A DNA stretch of 64,000 nt from Epiperipatus broadwayi (GCA_028023455.1 JAQFVV010012434.1:6166264-6230263); one strand, 5' to 3'; counted from the stretch's first letter, positions 25,201-38,850 are shown. Made by a program: numbers and translations. Notes: generated by a model not told the origin, from the letters alone.

Positions 25201-28200
25201 GTCCTGCAGCACATGTATGTTAAATCAGTCATTATAATTATAAAAATGAATTTCATTTGTAGGTTTATGACAATTCAAATATGTTCATAAATTATACCGC
25301 ACATCTATATGCTGATATATAGCTGTTTTATGTAAAGCTATTGGAACATATCTCATTGTTTAAAATTATTCTAATGAATATAATTAATCCTGAATAGTTT
25401 TAAAATACTATAAATTATTATAGATGTTGTATTATATCTCTTGTTCACAATGTTATCTAAAAGGGATTTATAGATAGATTCATACATAACAATCTGTTAT
25501 CTAAAAGGGATTTATATCTAGTGTTTAGGGACATTTAGTTGATGAGGGTCTTGGATATGGTGCAAAGGGAGTATCTTTTAAAGTTCAAGCACTACATTTT
25601 ATTTAGTTTAATATTTACTAGAAATTAAGTTTATAGTTGACTAGTGCATTAATGGTACTAAGTGGCCAGAGCATTGATGATGATCAGCATATTTTAATAT
25701 CCTAGCATTATTATTTTTATTGTTATATATTCTGATGGATTAACTCTTAAGTTTGTTCATTCAAATTATTATGTTGTATTGCTGGCCTAAGTTTGGCAAG
25801 GACTAAATAATAAACTTGGTCTGTAATAGGTCCATTTCAAATCCAGTCATAAGATTGGCTGTTGATTTATAATGTGTTTTTGGTCATTCATAATGATGAA
25901 TGGTTATCATTTTTGGGTACTGATGGTTAACAAGGCCTACCATGGAGCCTCAACGTAAAGCACAATATCAGACTCATAAGTATAAAATTTTAATTTTTTT
26001 TTTAATTTTTTGAAAAAAATAATTTTTATTAATTTTAGTTTCTAGTTTGTGTGTTGATATAAATTATATATTTATTTATGCTCATATAGAATTCATATCT
26101 ACCGTAATTTTCTAAAGTTCTAATCCACTTATTTTATAAAAATAATGATTCTCAAAAAGTTTAATAATTTATTACTTATTATTATGTTTATATGATATGT
26201 TTGTGTTCACAAATAATGAGTTACAAAACTAATAATCAAATGTATAAAAAGATTGCATATGCAGGCAAATAATCAAATTCTGATTTTTGTTTATGCCTTG
26301 ATACTCATGCTTTGGAGTCACTCTGGTTTTGCTATATGTTTTATCACATTATTTTCAAGTCTATAGCTAACAAATGGACTAGATGCAAATAAATTATATC
26401 TATGTGATACAATAAATATAACAAGATAGAATCATTGGTGTACATAAAGAATATAAACATCACTAATGTGCATAAAGAATATAAACATCACTAATGTACA
26501 CAAAAAAATCTAAAATGAAGAGATGAAATTCATTTTATCAGTGATACAGACAGTAGCCTACAATTTCTTGTTTTAGATAGACAAGAAGCCAATTGCTATG
26601 ATGACAAATGCATATCTATCTACTGGAAATGATTTGTTTTGTATCTTTTATTAGGATGAATCTTTTTCTTATAGATGCCTTTGACATTTGGAACTTTTGG
26701 GGTACAAGATAAAAATGAAGAATTCATATGCGACTTATTTTGGACATTCTGAAGCTATGGATTATCTCAGGTAAGACATATTACACATGGTTTGAAAAAT
26801 AATTTTGTGAGGAATACAAAGAAATTATAACTGAAGATATAATTTAAAGTTAGTTCATGATGAATTAGAAATTATGAACAAAAAATAAAGTAATAATTAT
26901 TTCGGATGTTGAAATTTTTTTTCCCCTTATTTTTTAAATGGTTATCATTATATGTTTTTCTTAGTTTTTCTAGTTTCTATTAATGCAATTTTTTTTGCTC
27001 TAGCATAATTAAAATTGAAGTTATTGTGAAAATTGTGTCTCAGGCCAGTATTTTAAAAAATTCAATATGGCTGTTTAGTCCTAAACAGTTAATGACTTAT
27101 TGTTATTAAAATGTGTGAATAGACAAATCATAACTTAGCCTTTATTAAAATATACATCTTTAGTTTTATAGTGTATAATAAGATATTGAGTTTACCACAT
27201 ATTATTTTTTAAAGATGAAAAGAAAAACCAAATCGTGAATTACTAGTTTGTATTTGTGTGTGTTTATAATAATTTTTAAAAAATTAGAACAAAATTACTT
27301 GACGATTTTAAACATCTAAAAATATACAAATGGTTCTTTAAATTCTAATTCAGGATGGTACAATATTGAAACAATCAGATCTGTCTATTCTTCTGTTTCA
27401 CCTACTATATACTATAGTAGTATTTATTTATATATACCTATACCCAAATCCTCGTATATTATGCTAATTTTAAATCTAATTATACTGGTTATGTATGTGT
27501 GTGTATATTTTAGCATATAGTATAGAAAACATGCATATATATAAGAAATCAGTAAATATTCATATATATATATCGCTAGTGAGTAAATAAATGTAAACAT
27601 GTTATGTATGTGTAACTAGAACCCATGTATATGCAGGAAAGAAATAATATTGTAGGATTAAAACATTAGGAAATTTTTTTATTTAAAATATTATTGTAAA
27701 ATTAATATTTGAAATTATAATATTTCTTCATACAGCATTAAATTATATAAATGTGTTACATATATAATAAAATGTTTTCAGAGTTTTAGATTTGTTTTCA
27801 AAAAAGGTAATTTAGTAAAATTTAATCCTTCTCACTGTATTCTGATCTACTTAAAATTTTAAGAATAAAAATAGATTTTAAAACTAACTATGAATAAATT
27901 AATCTGGTCAAGATCATGGGACCCACCTGTAAAAGAAAATTGATATCAGCAGGAATCCCAGATTTCCAAGAATATAGGGAGTTCGTTAGAAAAACAGATC
28001 TGAAACTATTAAGAAAGGGGAGAGGGGGGTGAGCTAGTATATAATCTTACTGCAGCCATCTTTGAAGGACACTTGGGCTCTCAAGCTTACTCTTTCTTGC
28101 CTTGCAAAATTTTTGTAAAATTGTGAATAATGATGATGATGGGGTAAAAAGGCAATTCCTTGCTTTCGAGTCCGGATAATCTACAGGATGCGGAGAAAAA

Positions 28201-29176
28201 TGAACCAAAAGCCGATGCCAACTAAAGAAAGCACCCAAGACCAAACCTTGCCACTGCAGAAAAATTATAGCGGTAACAGATCTCCATCAATCTAAAATTA
28301 ACTTTTAAACTATACTTCATAACTCCTAAAGCTGGCTAAATTTATTATCAATGGCCAGAATAATTTAATGTATTCTCAATTTCTGAATTTCACTTCTAAA
28401 TCAAAATGTAAACTTTTATTTTCTTTTATTTAAATTATAAATCTTGCCTGATTCTGACTGATTTATTTTAATTGATCTTAAATATGTTTCAACTTATTTT
28501 GCATAATTTAGCTAATAATATTTGCTTTTATTAATAATTTTGTAAATGAATTAAACTGATATTAAACTGAATTAATCTAAGTTGGCTATTTTATTCCATT
28601 CCCTTTTAAACTAAGCAAGTAAAGCCAAATTTCAGATTTCACTTACGTGAAATTTTATTTCTAAATTTATTTTTCTTTTAGTTAAATCTATGCCAATATT
28701 ATTTTCTTTTCAATTATGTATTTGTTTGTGCTATATTTGTTCAGAATGGAGTTTACTCATAGTTAAATGATTAGTGAGAAGTGATTAGATATTCTCACAC
28801 ATGTAATTTCACGTTTATCAATGCACAAACAAAACTCCCTTTTGAAATGGATTAAATAAATCTTATTTAAGATATATAATTAAAAGCTTATAAATGATTT
28901 AAGATAGGTTTGCTTTAAACAAAATATTTAATTAATATTTAGCTGAAGTGATGAAATACAGCATAAAGTTAGAATTTAATATTGTAATCATCCAAAATAT
29001 GCTGTAATCCTCTCCAGAGTTATATAAATGCCTATATAGATGGCTTAGCAAATTAGATTCATAAGTTTTCCTTAATAGCATAGTTATAAATGCTAGATTA
29101 TGAACTGATTTATGGTAGTTTCATGGAAGGAAATTATTGTTTTGCATCATATTTTTATTATATAATGATGTAGTTA

Positions 29177-29552
29177 GCGGGACGAATGTGTCCTTAGGAA
29201 ACGCATTCGCATATATACTTGTTGCTGTATATAATATTACCAATGGGTGTAGGTTTTAAGGGCCACCCCATTACTCTTAGTTCAGACAACTATCTTCTTC
29301 AAATGGGCGTAGGTTTTAAGGGCCAACCCATTCTTCATATTTAGGACTGGAGCAAAGGATCCAGAATATTATAATTAGTTGTTTGAGCACCCACTAAAAG
29401 ATCTTTCACAGCAATGGATACAGTAGAAAGGAACCGGTACTCAATACGAATCCTGTGAGCAAGCACACATTCTAGATGCACAGACTCAGATTGTATATTT
29501 TGTAAGTGCCTTAGTATCTAAAATCTGACTGCCTATCATCAGTTCATCCCGC
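29177..29552. mobile_element. Possible MITE with GCGGGA ends, 376 bp
   Basis: The left end GCGGGACGAA and the right end reverse-complemented GCGGGATGAA are short inverted repeats, with TA on both outer sides. Inside are two near-identical blocks, AATGGGTGTAGGTTTTAAGG (about 29252) and AATGGGCGTAGGTTTTAAGG (about 29304), each followed by a CCCATT that can close a small hairpin. GC content is higher than the flanks. The terminal repeats are short, so the boundaries are tentative. Confidence 0.5.
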
Positions 29553-29799
29553 TATAATAATTTATATTTCAGCATTGATCTGAAACAGAATTTAAATTTT
29601 ATAGGCATATAACTATATAGAGAATAATACATGTTTAATAAAATATTCTTTATAAATAATAATAATCACTTCTGCTAGCTGCCTAAAGGAAATCTATGTC
29701 CAAATATATAGCATAAACTAGGCATAGATTATCATGAGCCAATTAAATCAATTTGCAATATAATAATAAGTCTCATGAAAATGTAACTTAGTAAATCGT

Positions 29800-30030
29800 A
29801 AATCTTCATCACCTGTAAGTGATATATATAACAAGCAAAGTTAAATTAAACAATTTGTAACTTGTAAACCATCATCACCAGCGAGTGATTTGAAACGCTA
29901 TATATATATATATGTAAACCAAAACTGCTTATATCCCTAGAATCATCACCTACGTGTGAACCTAAAGATCAAATGTTAATAAATTGTAATTCCTAAAATC
30001 TTCACCTGTGAGTGAGACAATCTAAATAAT
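29800..30030. repeat. Degenerate minisatellite, four units
   Basis: The motif (A/T)TCATCACCTGTGAGTGA recurs at about 29807, 29871, 29942 and 30000, at roughly 60-70 bp spacing, with variants such as ATCATCACCAGCGAGTGA. Each unit is followed by AT-rich filler ending in GTAA-text. No coding potential. Confidence 0.65.
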
Positions 30031-31520
30031 CATATTGTAACTTTATTATTTTCTTTTATTTACTTCATTATTTAAATTTTGGCTTTTATTAAATCTATTT
30101 AAATTTTAACTTCTGCTTAGTGTCTCAATTTTGCTCATTATTAATTAGTTAACTATTAGTATTTAGTTATTTTGAATTACAATCCATATTTAGTAATGAT
30201 GGTCACACTACACCTATATAGTTATATTTAGAAATATGTCCATTTCGCATAGTCTCATGTTTTAATTGATGTGCTACTGCGGCACACGAATTAAGAAAAT
30301 ACTGGTGTAGTCTCATATGTTATCTGTAAGATAGTAAATCTTTGGGTGTTAGTAAAATAACTGAGGTGGGATTGGATTCGGGGTCTCAACAACCTCATTT
30401 CGATCAGCCTTAGGATGATTTACTAAAACTCTGGATTTAGTTGCATGAATGTACAAATATGACCATTACAATATATAGCACACATTTATTATATTTGATG
30501 CTCTAAAATACTGATATTTACTTAATGCTAAGGAGGTAAATACAAACAATAAAAAAAAACTATAAATATCAAAAATAAAGAGACATTTTACTACTTTATT
30601 TCTCAGTCATTTAAATAAAAAAATTAATAGGAAACCATGGATAAAAACTCTAGTAAATAAGAGATAACAAGAATTACTTTTTAATCTTTACATTTCTTTA
30701 GAGAGTGCTTATTTTTTTTTACTAATTAGTGATTCCAAATACTGAAACTAAAACAATCCTTTATTTAAAATAATATATATATATATTTTAATTTTCACTG
30801 CAAGATTTTTTAAAAAGAATACTGATATAAATTAAAAATTTTTAATCATAGGAAAATGACTATTTTTATCCCCCCCCCCTCTTTTCTGTTTACTTATGGT
30901 TCATCTTTTTTAAATCACATCCTCTGTACCAAGAGATGAGATCGACTTCTGATAGATCTTTTAGATTTCTTTTTTGAAATTTGATGCAACTTTTTTTTTA
31001 AATGAACTGACTAACAGGATTTGTTGGAAGATGGAAATACCATCTCCATATATCAGCTTACCTCATTAATTTTGAAGTTCTTTTTTTGACTTGTTTTTGC
31101 CTGAAAGTTTTTTGTTTCTATTAAAATGATGATTCACATAATCAGAGATATGTCAGATTGCAATCTGAATTTTTATCTTCATACTTATGCAAAAAAATTG
31201 TCTTTTATTAAGTGATGAATTTATTTGTTTGTATTTCATGAAATGTCATTATATGTTTTATTAATTACTAAATGAGGACTCAAAAGACAATTTTTTTATT
31301 TCTTGTAATCAGAATCTAACTTCAAATCTTTTTCTCAGCCCTATTTGAGAGAGAGAGTTTACATTATCTCCAATCAAAGAGCATTTATGCAATCAATATT
31401 GAGTATTATTTATTGATTATATCCCAAGGAAAGATTTTTAGTATCATTTTTCACTTCATCAACATTTTAACAGAATACATAACTAATCTCTCATCCTGAT
31501 TTAAAAACAATGGTGGGTCG

Positions 31521-31733
31521 TGTTGTAATCGGCCAAGATGAACGCCAAGATATATGCACATGCGAAGCGTTTATCATATATATTTGACTATAGTGAGTTA
31601 ATCTAAATGAATGATAAAGTGATTAATTTATCTTTAAATGTATGGTCGCGTATGGTTATATGGATAAAAACATTTATTAGGTATACCAAGACTACATATA
31701 TATTTCAATATTATCTTTAAGTCATATTTAATA
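31521..31733 (+). repeat. LTR-like direct repeat, left copy
   Basis: Begins TGTTGTAATCGGCCAAGATG and shares with 41280-41508 a series of blocks: GAAGC-TTTATCATATAT, ATATGGTCGC-TATGG, GGATAAAAACAT and CATATTTAATA. The TG start and the same-strand arrangement around a gypsy-like coding region are as expected for a 5' LTR. No primer-binding site was recognised right after it, and no target duplication was found. Confidence 0.5.
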
Positions 31734-32203
31734 AGATTATTTTGCTCTCATTTAAATATTTAAAAGATCATGCCTCAAATTTTGTTTATTAGATAGTTAA
31801 ATGAGGGTTGTAAAGCTGAACAGTAGTAGTTCACTAATGTAATACCATAGGGATACATTAGTGGCATAAGTAATTAGCTAGTAAAAACGATAACATTTTG
31901 GCAAGGTGCAGATGTTATCAGCAAGGAAATAGACCATCTTTAAGCATTTACTTTATAACATTTTAAAATTTTATTTTGTAAAACTGTAACAAAAGAATTA
32001 ATATAGTCAGGATATCTGAAAATAATGTAACAAAAGTAAATATACTTGGAGCATAGTAAAGCAGTGGATAATGGTGGTAGAAAAGGTTTATGATTATTTC
32101 ACTGCAAGATAAGTCAGTATGGGAGATTAATTTCATACATGGTGAATATATATAGAGCAGGAATTTGGGAGAGATAAATATAGTTAGATCTTGTAACAAA
32201 ACT

Positions 32204-32410
32204 CTATGAGTTTGAAAAAAAATGGAGGAGAGGTAGGCAGGGTGCTATTTTCCTACTCGGAGAATGCTCATCCTGTAGCCTGATACTACCTGCATGCCTC
32301 CCACTAAGAAGATGCTCATGACCTGCCGCTGCCACCAGTGAAACCAGAAATGCTGTTGCTAATGCCATGGAGAGGGCTTCCGCTGCTGGGTCAACATAAC
32401 GAAGCAATTA
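32204..32410. other. GC-rich island of unknown nature
   Basis: A patch of much higher GC than its surroundings, containing CCTGCCGCTGCCACCAGTG. A 67-codon - strand frame (M at 32407) is rich in alanine and leucine but matches no family I recognise. It lies between the left LTR-like repeat and the 569 bp duplication. It may be the remains of an inserted element or of an element's 5' region. Confidence 0.4.
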
Positions 32411-33713
32411 TAAAGTGAAAGCTGGCTATCCCATGATGTGAACTCCCATGAATCTTTCGTGATTGGGATACCAATCATTAATTGTACTAACAACGCTGCA
32501 ATTGAGAAAGTTAAGATAACCTTCCATTCCAAGAGCTCTAAAAAGTTATTATTTAATTTCCCAGAGCTATAGCTAAATCTGTAACAAACTCTACCTATAT
32601 AATTAAATTATTATGGATTCCTACAACTGTATCTAAATTAAATAATTTTAACTTAATGTAACTTTTAGCTAATTTGTTTTTTAGGCTATACTTTCGTGCT
32701 AGGGTAAACGCTCTTGAAATTTATGAAATTATCTTTCTTTGTTATATGTTGCTATGATAATATGCCTTAATAACCTCTGACTGAACAAGTGGATCCCATT
32801 TTCCTTTTAATAAACAGGCCGCTACATTTCCATATGGGTTAATCGTATAAATGCAACTATTTCATGTTGAATCCCTTTTTTACTCGCTGGCTCAGATGGT
32901 ATTTTTTTAAATAAATGCTACTATTGATTCAGTGAATCTTATTGTGATTGATATAATAGTTAAGTCACCCATAATAATCTACTTATGCTATCCTATGTAT
33001 TTATTTGTTCATTAACTTATGCTATCCTACGTATTTATTTATTCATTTTTTTAAGTTGAAGTATAACATGCAGATGTGTGCGAAATTATATCTATAGATA
33101 TATTTTAAACATGCGTGACTAGACAGTTGGTTTTTAGGCATAGCTTCATCATGCATGCAAAACCCATTTAGTTATTATTGCAAGAATGTTGAATGTGGTT
33201 ACTGTCTTGGTATTTGATTTTTTTAAGCCGATGAATACGTAGATTTATTTGAAATCTTTTAAGACTTAGGAATAGAGTAAGTATAACCACACCATAGCAT
33301 GCCAAACTTTGAGAGCAAACTATCGTTAATTATTATTGTTATTATACTTTATATGTGTATTGCTGTTGCAGATAATGTTTTGCTGGTGCAGATATATAAG
33401 TCTATGATTTTATTATGCTTTGTCAATCTTCTCCATGGGTACATACGGCTAAGACCTGCCCCAAATCATTAAAATTCCTGCATCAGAGTGAATATGGAAG
33501 TCACACCTAGAGACATGGCTGTTCAATCATGCATTTACATATTATACTGGGCTTAGGGCACAGTCCAGTGACTATGCTTATTTGTGATGAACCTTTCATG
33601 CACTTATGGCATTCCACCGATTCGAATTATACACAGACAAAGCCTTGCAGTTTCCATGCAACGCCTTCTTCTATGTGTTCGCATACATATTCTTCATCAA
33701 CACCATCAATCAC

Positions 33714-34847
33714 TCGTTAAGCTGCATATTTCTATATAGCATTTCAGCAATCATATTACTAAATCCCTTCCTATTCTTATGTATATCAATCTCACATAGT
33801 TATGAATGGTGAATCTCCCAGACTATCATGATTCTAATCCTACATACATCACTTGATTAGCTTAATAAATCTCATTGCTAATGTAAGTTACTTATAATTA
33901 CATATAATTATATCTATGGTTGTAATGCTTTAATCTTTAAATTGTACACATTTGCATCTATTTATCCGACCAGGTGACATTTAAATAAGGCATATTAAAC
34001 TATGAGTATGCCCTACATTTACTCACGAAAATATAGAACCTCAAATAATTAAATATTTTATTATTAATGAAATAGTATTGTATTATCTTTTGTATACATA
34101 TTCTCCAACATTAGATACTATTTTGTTATCTGAGTAATCATATAATGAGTGAAACTAACCTATTAATGTAGATGTAGATATATTCAGTTTGACAATTATT
34201 AAATTTTGTTTTAAATTATATCTGTTGTTGCCTTTCTGTATGATTTATACCACATCATTCCACTTTCATTCATGCATTTCGTTAAACTCCATATTTCTAC
34301 ATCTATAGCATTTCAGCAATCATATTACTAAATCCTGTCCTATTCTTTATGTATATCAATCTCACATAGTTATGAATGGTGAATCTCCTAGACTATCATG
34401 ATTCTAATCCCACATACATCACTTAATTAGCTTAATAAATCTCATTGCTAATGTAAGTTACTTATAGTTATATAAAATTATATTTGTGGTTGTAATGCTT
34501 TAATCTCTAAATTGTACACATTTGCATCTATTAATCCGACCAGGTGACATTTAAATAAGGCATATTAAAGTATGAGTATGCCCTACATTTACTCACGAAA
34601 ATATAGAACCTCAAATAATTAAATATTTCATCATTAATGAAATAGTATTGTATTATCATTTATATACATATTCTCCAACATTAGGTACTATTTTGTTATC
34701 TGAATAATTGTATATTGAGTGAAATTAAACTATTAATGTAGATATATTCAATTTGACAATTATTAAATTTTGTTTTAAATTATATCTGTTGTTGTTGCCT
34801 TTCTGTACGATTTATACCACGTCATTCCACTTTCATTCATGCATTTC
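33714..34847. repeat. Tandem duplication of a ~567 bp unit
   Basis: Unit 1 is about 33714-34278 and unit 2 about 34279-34847. The same landmarks recur at an offset of 569 (for example CATTTCAGCAATCATATTAC at 33740 and 34309). Blocks such as GACCAGGTGACATTTAAATA are identical, with scattered differences elsewhere. The unit has no coding frame of note. It lies in the non-coding stretch 5' of the + strand gypsy-like element. Confidence 0.93.
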
Positions 34848-35883
34848 TGAAAGTTATTAAATATTTTGATATTGCTTGGTCATGGACTACATATCAATCT
34901 GTATTAATACTTTGTTTTCTAGGGCAAAGCTTATTTTTATTAAGGGTCTCTTGTCTCTCCCTGACCCTGGGACTGGAAGGAAGTTGTGCTAGTAATAGAA
35001 TCAGAGAGGTTGCTCATGTAGTGGAGATAGTGGGAGCACAATACTCTTGTGATGGTTTCCATAGCCCAGATATACTGAGCTTCCTGTATTCTGCTTGGAC
35101 TTTACATCTTGTTAACAGAACATACGAACCTATCCGTTACATAGTAAAAAAAATTTTTTTTAACTCATGGCATCACCTTGTGGGCTGATCTATATATAAC
35201 TCATAGTCTTAGTTATCAGGTTTTACCCTAGAAATCTTTAGCACATACCATTAACATGAGACTTGTGAATCATTATAACTCTTATCCCTGATGAGACTTG
35301 TGAATCATTATCTCTTATCGCTGAGATTATTGTATATATAAATTTTATTTTGAGTAATTGAGTGTTTCTCTATGTCTGTGGTAGTGATTTCATATCATTT
35401 ATAATTATTTTCCCAAAACTGAATAAAATATTGAAAAATGTATTAATAAATTTGATTATGACTAGGGGATACTAATAATCTATAGGTGTTTGCAACTGAT
35501 GACATGGTGCCTGGTGATGACCTAAATTAGTGGAGTCATTTTTAAATAAAAATTGTTAGCAGAGTAGAAAGTTTTTTTTAAACAAAAAAATAAAGAAAAA
35601 ATTAATATTAAGACCGAGTGAGGTGTTGGGGATCGGATTGAATAGGATACAGTGGTATTATTAATGGTTTGAAATATGTGTAGGAAGGGAAAAATATGCA
35701 GATAGAGTGAATGTTCCAGATGAAAAGTCAATTGGAAGTCAAGAACGGAGGGGCCAGCACTTAATATTGTAATTTTGGTTAGTATGCAACACAAACATTA
35801 AAGGCAGCAGTATGGATAGGAAAATGGACTGAGGGACACTGGTACAGGGTGTATGGGAATGGCCATAATATAGGGGAAGGAGA

Positions 35884-35970
35884 ATAGCAAATAAGTCATT
35901 AGCAAGAATAGCAAATAGGCCATTAGTAATATAGCAAATAAGTCATTAGCAGGAATAATAAATAAGACAT
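35884..35970. repeat. Minisatellite, ~28 bp unit, about three to four copies
   Basis: AGCAAATAAGTCATTAGCA and variants (AGCAAATAGGCCATTAGTA, AATAAATAAGACATTGATA) follow one another just before the gag-like frame at 35993. Confidence 0.8.
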
Positions 35971-35992
35971 TGATAATGCGAAGGAGGTAGGC

Positions 35993-37350
35993 ATGGATAA
36001 AAGGATACAGAGGATGGCATCCAAAGTGAGCAAGAGCAGTAGGAAGAACTCGATTCATCGGGATTTTTTAAAAACCTATCTAATATTACTAGGACCCAAT
36101 TGTTTAGGCATAGTAGAGAAGAGGCTAGAAGAAGTGATGTCAAGTGAGAAGAGACGAATGAAGGAGGAAGTTAGGAGAAGGGAGGAAGAAGCTAGACTAA
36201 GGAATGAAGAAAATAAGTAGTTAAAAAGAATTATTAATGCAAGAATTGGAAAGGATAAGAGAAAAGTATAGAAAAACCCCAACTAGGAACTATGAAGAAT
36301 ACAAAGGACATGAAGGATGTGGATGATAGGATGGAAAAAGCAGGGGGAGAGGTAAAGCAAATCAGCAAGAAGGTAGAGGTTGTTAGTCAAGAGCAACACA
36401 AAGGGAAAAATGCTAACATCAGAGCTAGGGTTGAACAGAGAAGCTGTTATAGAAATGCAAGGGACAACTCAGAGAAAAGGTTTATGAATTGAAAGAACTG
36501 GAATCATGATCATGAGGTGGCAGCCCGAAAAAGGATGGTGATTTGGGCCAGCCTCCAGGACCTATATGGAATGGCACACAAAAGGGAATTATGCCAAATA
36601 CCAAAGGAGTTGATGCAGGAAGAAGAGGCGTTATAAAGAAAATAGAAGTTGCAGGGGAGAGCAACGTAGGACCAGAAAAAAAGAATCTCATGTCCGGAGA
36701 AATTTTTTTGATCTTATGACCGATGCTAGGAAGGACCGATGCAAACTTGAACATTAATATCATGGACCATGACATGCCAGAGCTTTAGACAAAAAGAAAC
36801 AGTATGGAAACATCACAGACAGTCTAAAAGGGGTACTAGGTATACTAATGCTTTTGAGGGGAAAAGTAGGATCAGAGGTAGGGACTCAAATCCACATGGC
36901 CAATGTTATACAAATCATGATCTTCAGGGGAGAAATAGGAGAAAACCCTCAATCTCACTTAGACAGCCTCAAAGTGTTCTTTTATTTTTATTGGATAGGA
37001 CAATCTAAACAGCCCGCAGTTGCTAGCCATTACCTACAATGGCTTGCGAGAGATTGACGTGGAATGCTGAAGAAAAGCCTCCCACATTTGAAATGTATTG
37101 TATGGCACTTAGGAGTGAGGAATGTCAAAATGGGATCCTCACTGTCATATATCAGGAAAAATATGGGTTGTCTATCAGGAAGACACACAGCTATTCATAC
37201 GCCAAATAACCGGACTCGGGTCCCTTACTGCATTTTCTTTTTCAGATGCCAACATTATAAGCACAATACAGTGCAACATATCTTTGACCTTCTATCAGTT
37301 GATGCCAGGAAGTAGGCTGAAGGACAGAAGAGATGGCAGAGTTTCATAAC
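35993..37350 (+). pseudogene. gag-like region of + strand gypsy element
   Basis: The first frame (35993-36220) begins MDKRIQRMASKVSKSSRK and then has a charged E/R-rich helix (KRRMKEEVRRREEEARLR), probably a coiled coil. 36848-37057 and the following frames carry hydrophobic/aromatic text such as HLDSLKVFFYFYWIGQS, of capsid type. No zinc knuckle was recognised. Assigned as gag by position before the protease motif. Confidence 0.55.
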
Positions 37351-37519
37351 AAATTTTAGATTTTAGCTCATGGGCTAAGGAACCACCAGCAGAAGATAGA
37401 GAGAATCCAAAGCTACAATTATTAACTGTCAAGTCAATACAGAAGAAAGGAAGCCCAAATGATGGTTAACCAAGAGGATACAACATACTGTCGGAAAAGG
37501 GACCCCATACTACCGACAT

Positions 37520-38850
37520 TCCAAACTCAAAGGAACCCAGAATCTACCTGGCTATATAGGCCCTCATTGATACAGGTAGCCAGATCTTGTGTGTATTGAG
37601 GAGATGGTTGTCACAGATAGGACAAAAGAAAGTTATCCCCAAGCTATCTGCCTGACCAATCCAAATGTTGACCGATGGGAGAAAAATCAAAACCGGGAGC
37701 TACCAAGTATGGCTGGATATATTGTTGGGGCAGGTGGCTGTGGGACCTAAGTTCCTGGTGATCAAGGATTTATATAGTAATTGGATCAGCTTTCTTGATC
37801 CAACACAAAGGTATCCTCAACTACGAGGAAAATAGGCTAATCTCCCACCAGGAGAGATTTCAATAACCACCAAGATGTTCAAGTTAGGTGTATGGAGTCC
37901 AGCTCAGATGAAGATATCCAAAATAAGATTAAAGAATCGTCACTGAAGACCTCGGAAGAGCAGCTCCAACTGCGGCATTTATTAAGGGAGAATCTGCAAA
38001 TATTTTCACAAATGACTGGAGAAATCAAGGACTATGTCTATAGAGTATGGGTAAAGCAAGAAACTCACTGATGATTCACATGTATCCCATTCCCTTTCAG
38101 TATCAGGAAGAAGCAAATGCCCAGATTCAACAGATGATTGACTGGGGGTGATTGAAAAAGGATCATCACCATATAATAATTCATTGGTGATCATGAAGAA
38201 AAGGGATGGATCCATAAGGCTGTGTTTAGATGCTAGAATGCTCAATAGCATAACAAATGCCAGAGCAGAACACACTTCCTCCCATACAGGAAATATTCGC
38301 AAGGCTGTCTATAAAGTATTTTTGCAATTTTGAACTAACCACCAGCTACTGGCAAATGGTTTTACACCCCCAAGACAAAATACACCACATTCTGACACAA
38401 TGAGAAAACACATATGTTCAGGAGGGTACCCTTTGGGCTAATAAATATTGTCCCTGGCCTAATGAAGTGCCTGGACCAAATTTTGCCAGGACTTAAAAAA
38501 AACTGATATGCTACTTGGATGATGTCATAATCGTGTCAAGGACCACAAAGAACACCTGGAGCACCCAAACCAGTTCTCCATGAATGTGCTTTGAAAAATA
38601 TTACCGTAAATCTAAGAGTTGTTTTGCCTTGCAAGAGATTTCATTCCTGGGCTATATCAGGAATGGAAAGGGAATTGAGGCCCATGCCAAGAAGATTGAA
38701 ACCATTGAAAATTTCCCGAGACCAGTTAACAGATGGCGGGTTAGGTCCTTTTTAGACTTCCACAATTACTACCACAAATTTTATCCCAGATTTGCAACTG
38801 ATACATCATCCTTGTTGGAACTGTTATGACAGGGCCACTGCTGGGAGTGG
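37520..38850 (+). pseudogene. Protease and reverse transcriptase remnants of + strand gypsy element
   Basis: At 37540-37620 the frame reads ALIDTGSQILCVLRRWLS. DTG (37569-37577) is the active-site triad of retroviral-type aspartic proteases. An in-frame TAG stands three codons before DTG. Next come RT pieces: MKKRDGSIRLCLDARMLN (from 38192), ELTTSYWQMVLHPQDK (near 38331) and CYLDDVIIVS, where YLDD at 38512-38523 is the catalytic box. EISFLGYIRNGKGIEA and RSFLDFHNYYHKFYPRFA (38634-38800) form the thumb/connection region. The domain is complete in outline but frameshifted several times. Confidence 0.82.

Noticed and set aside
29800-30030. Spaced repeats considered as a CRISPR array
   Set aside because: Repeats are degenerate, spacers are AT-rich and irregular, and the DNA is animal nuclear; it is a minisatellite.
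30360-30440. tRNA-like text with GATTCGGGGTCTCAACAACC, considered as a tRNA gene
   Set aside because: B-box match is weak, no cloverleaf could be drawn, and it lies in a non-conserved intron; too weak even for a SINE call.
30872-30882. Poly-C run, with the G run at 56406-56420, considered as a structural or regulatory element
   Set aside because: Homopolymer runs of this size are common slippage products and have no accompanying motif.
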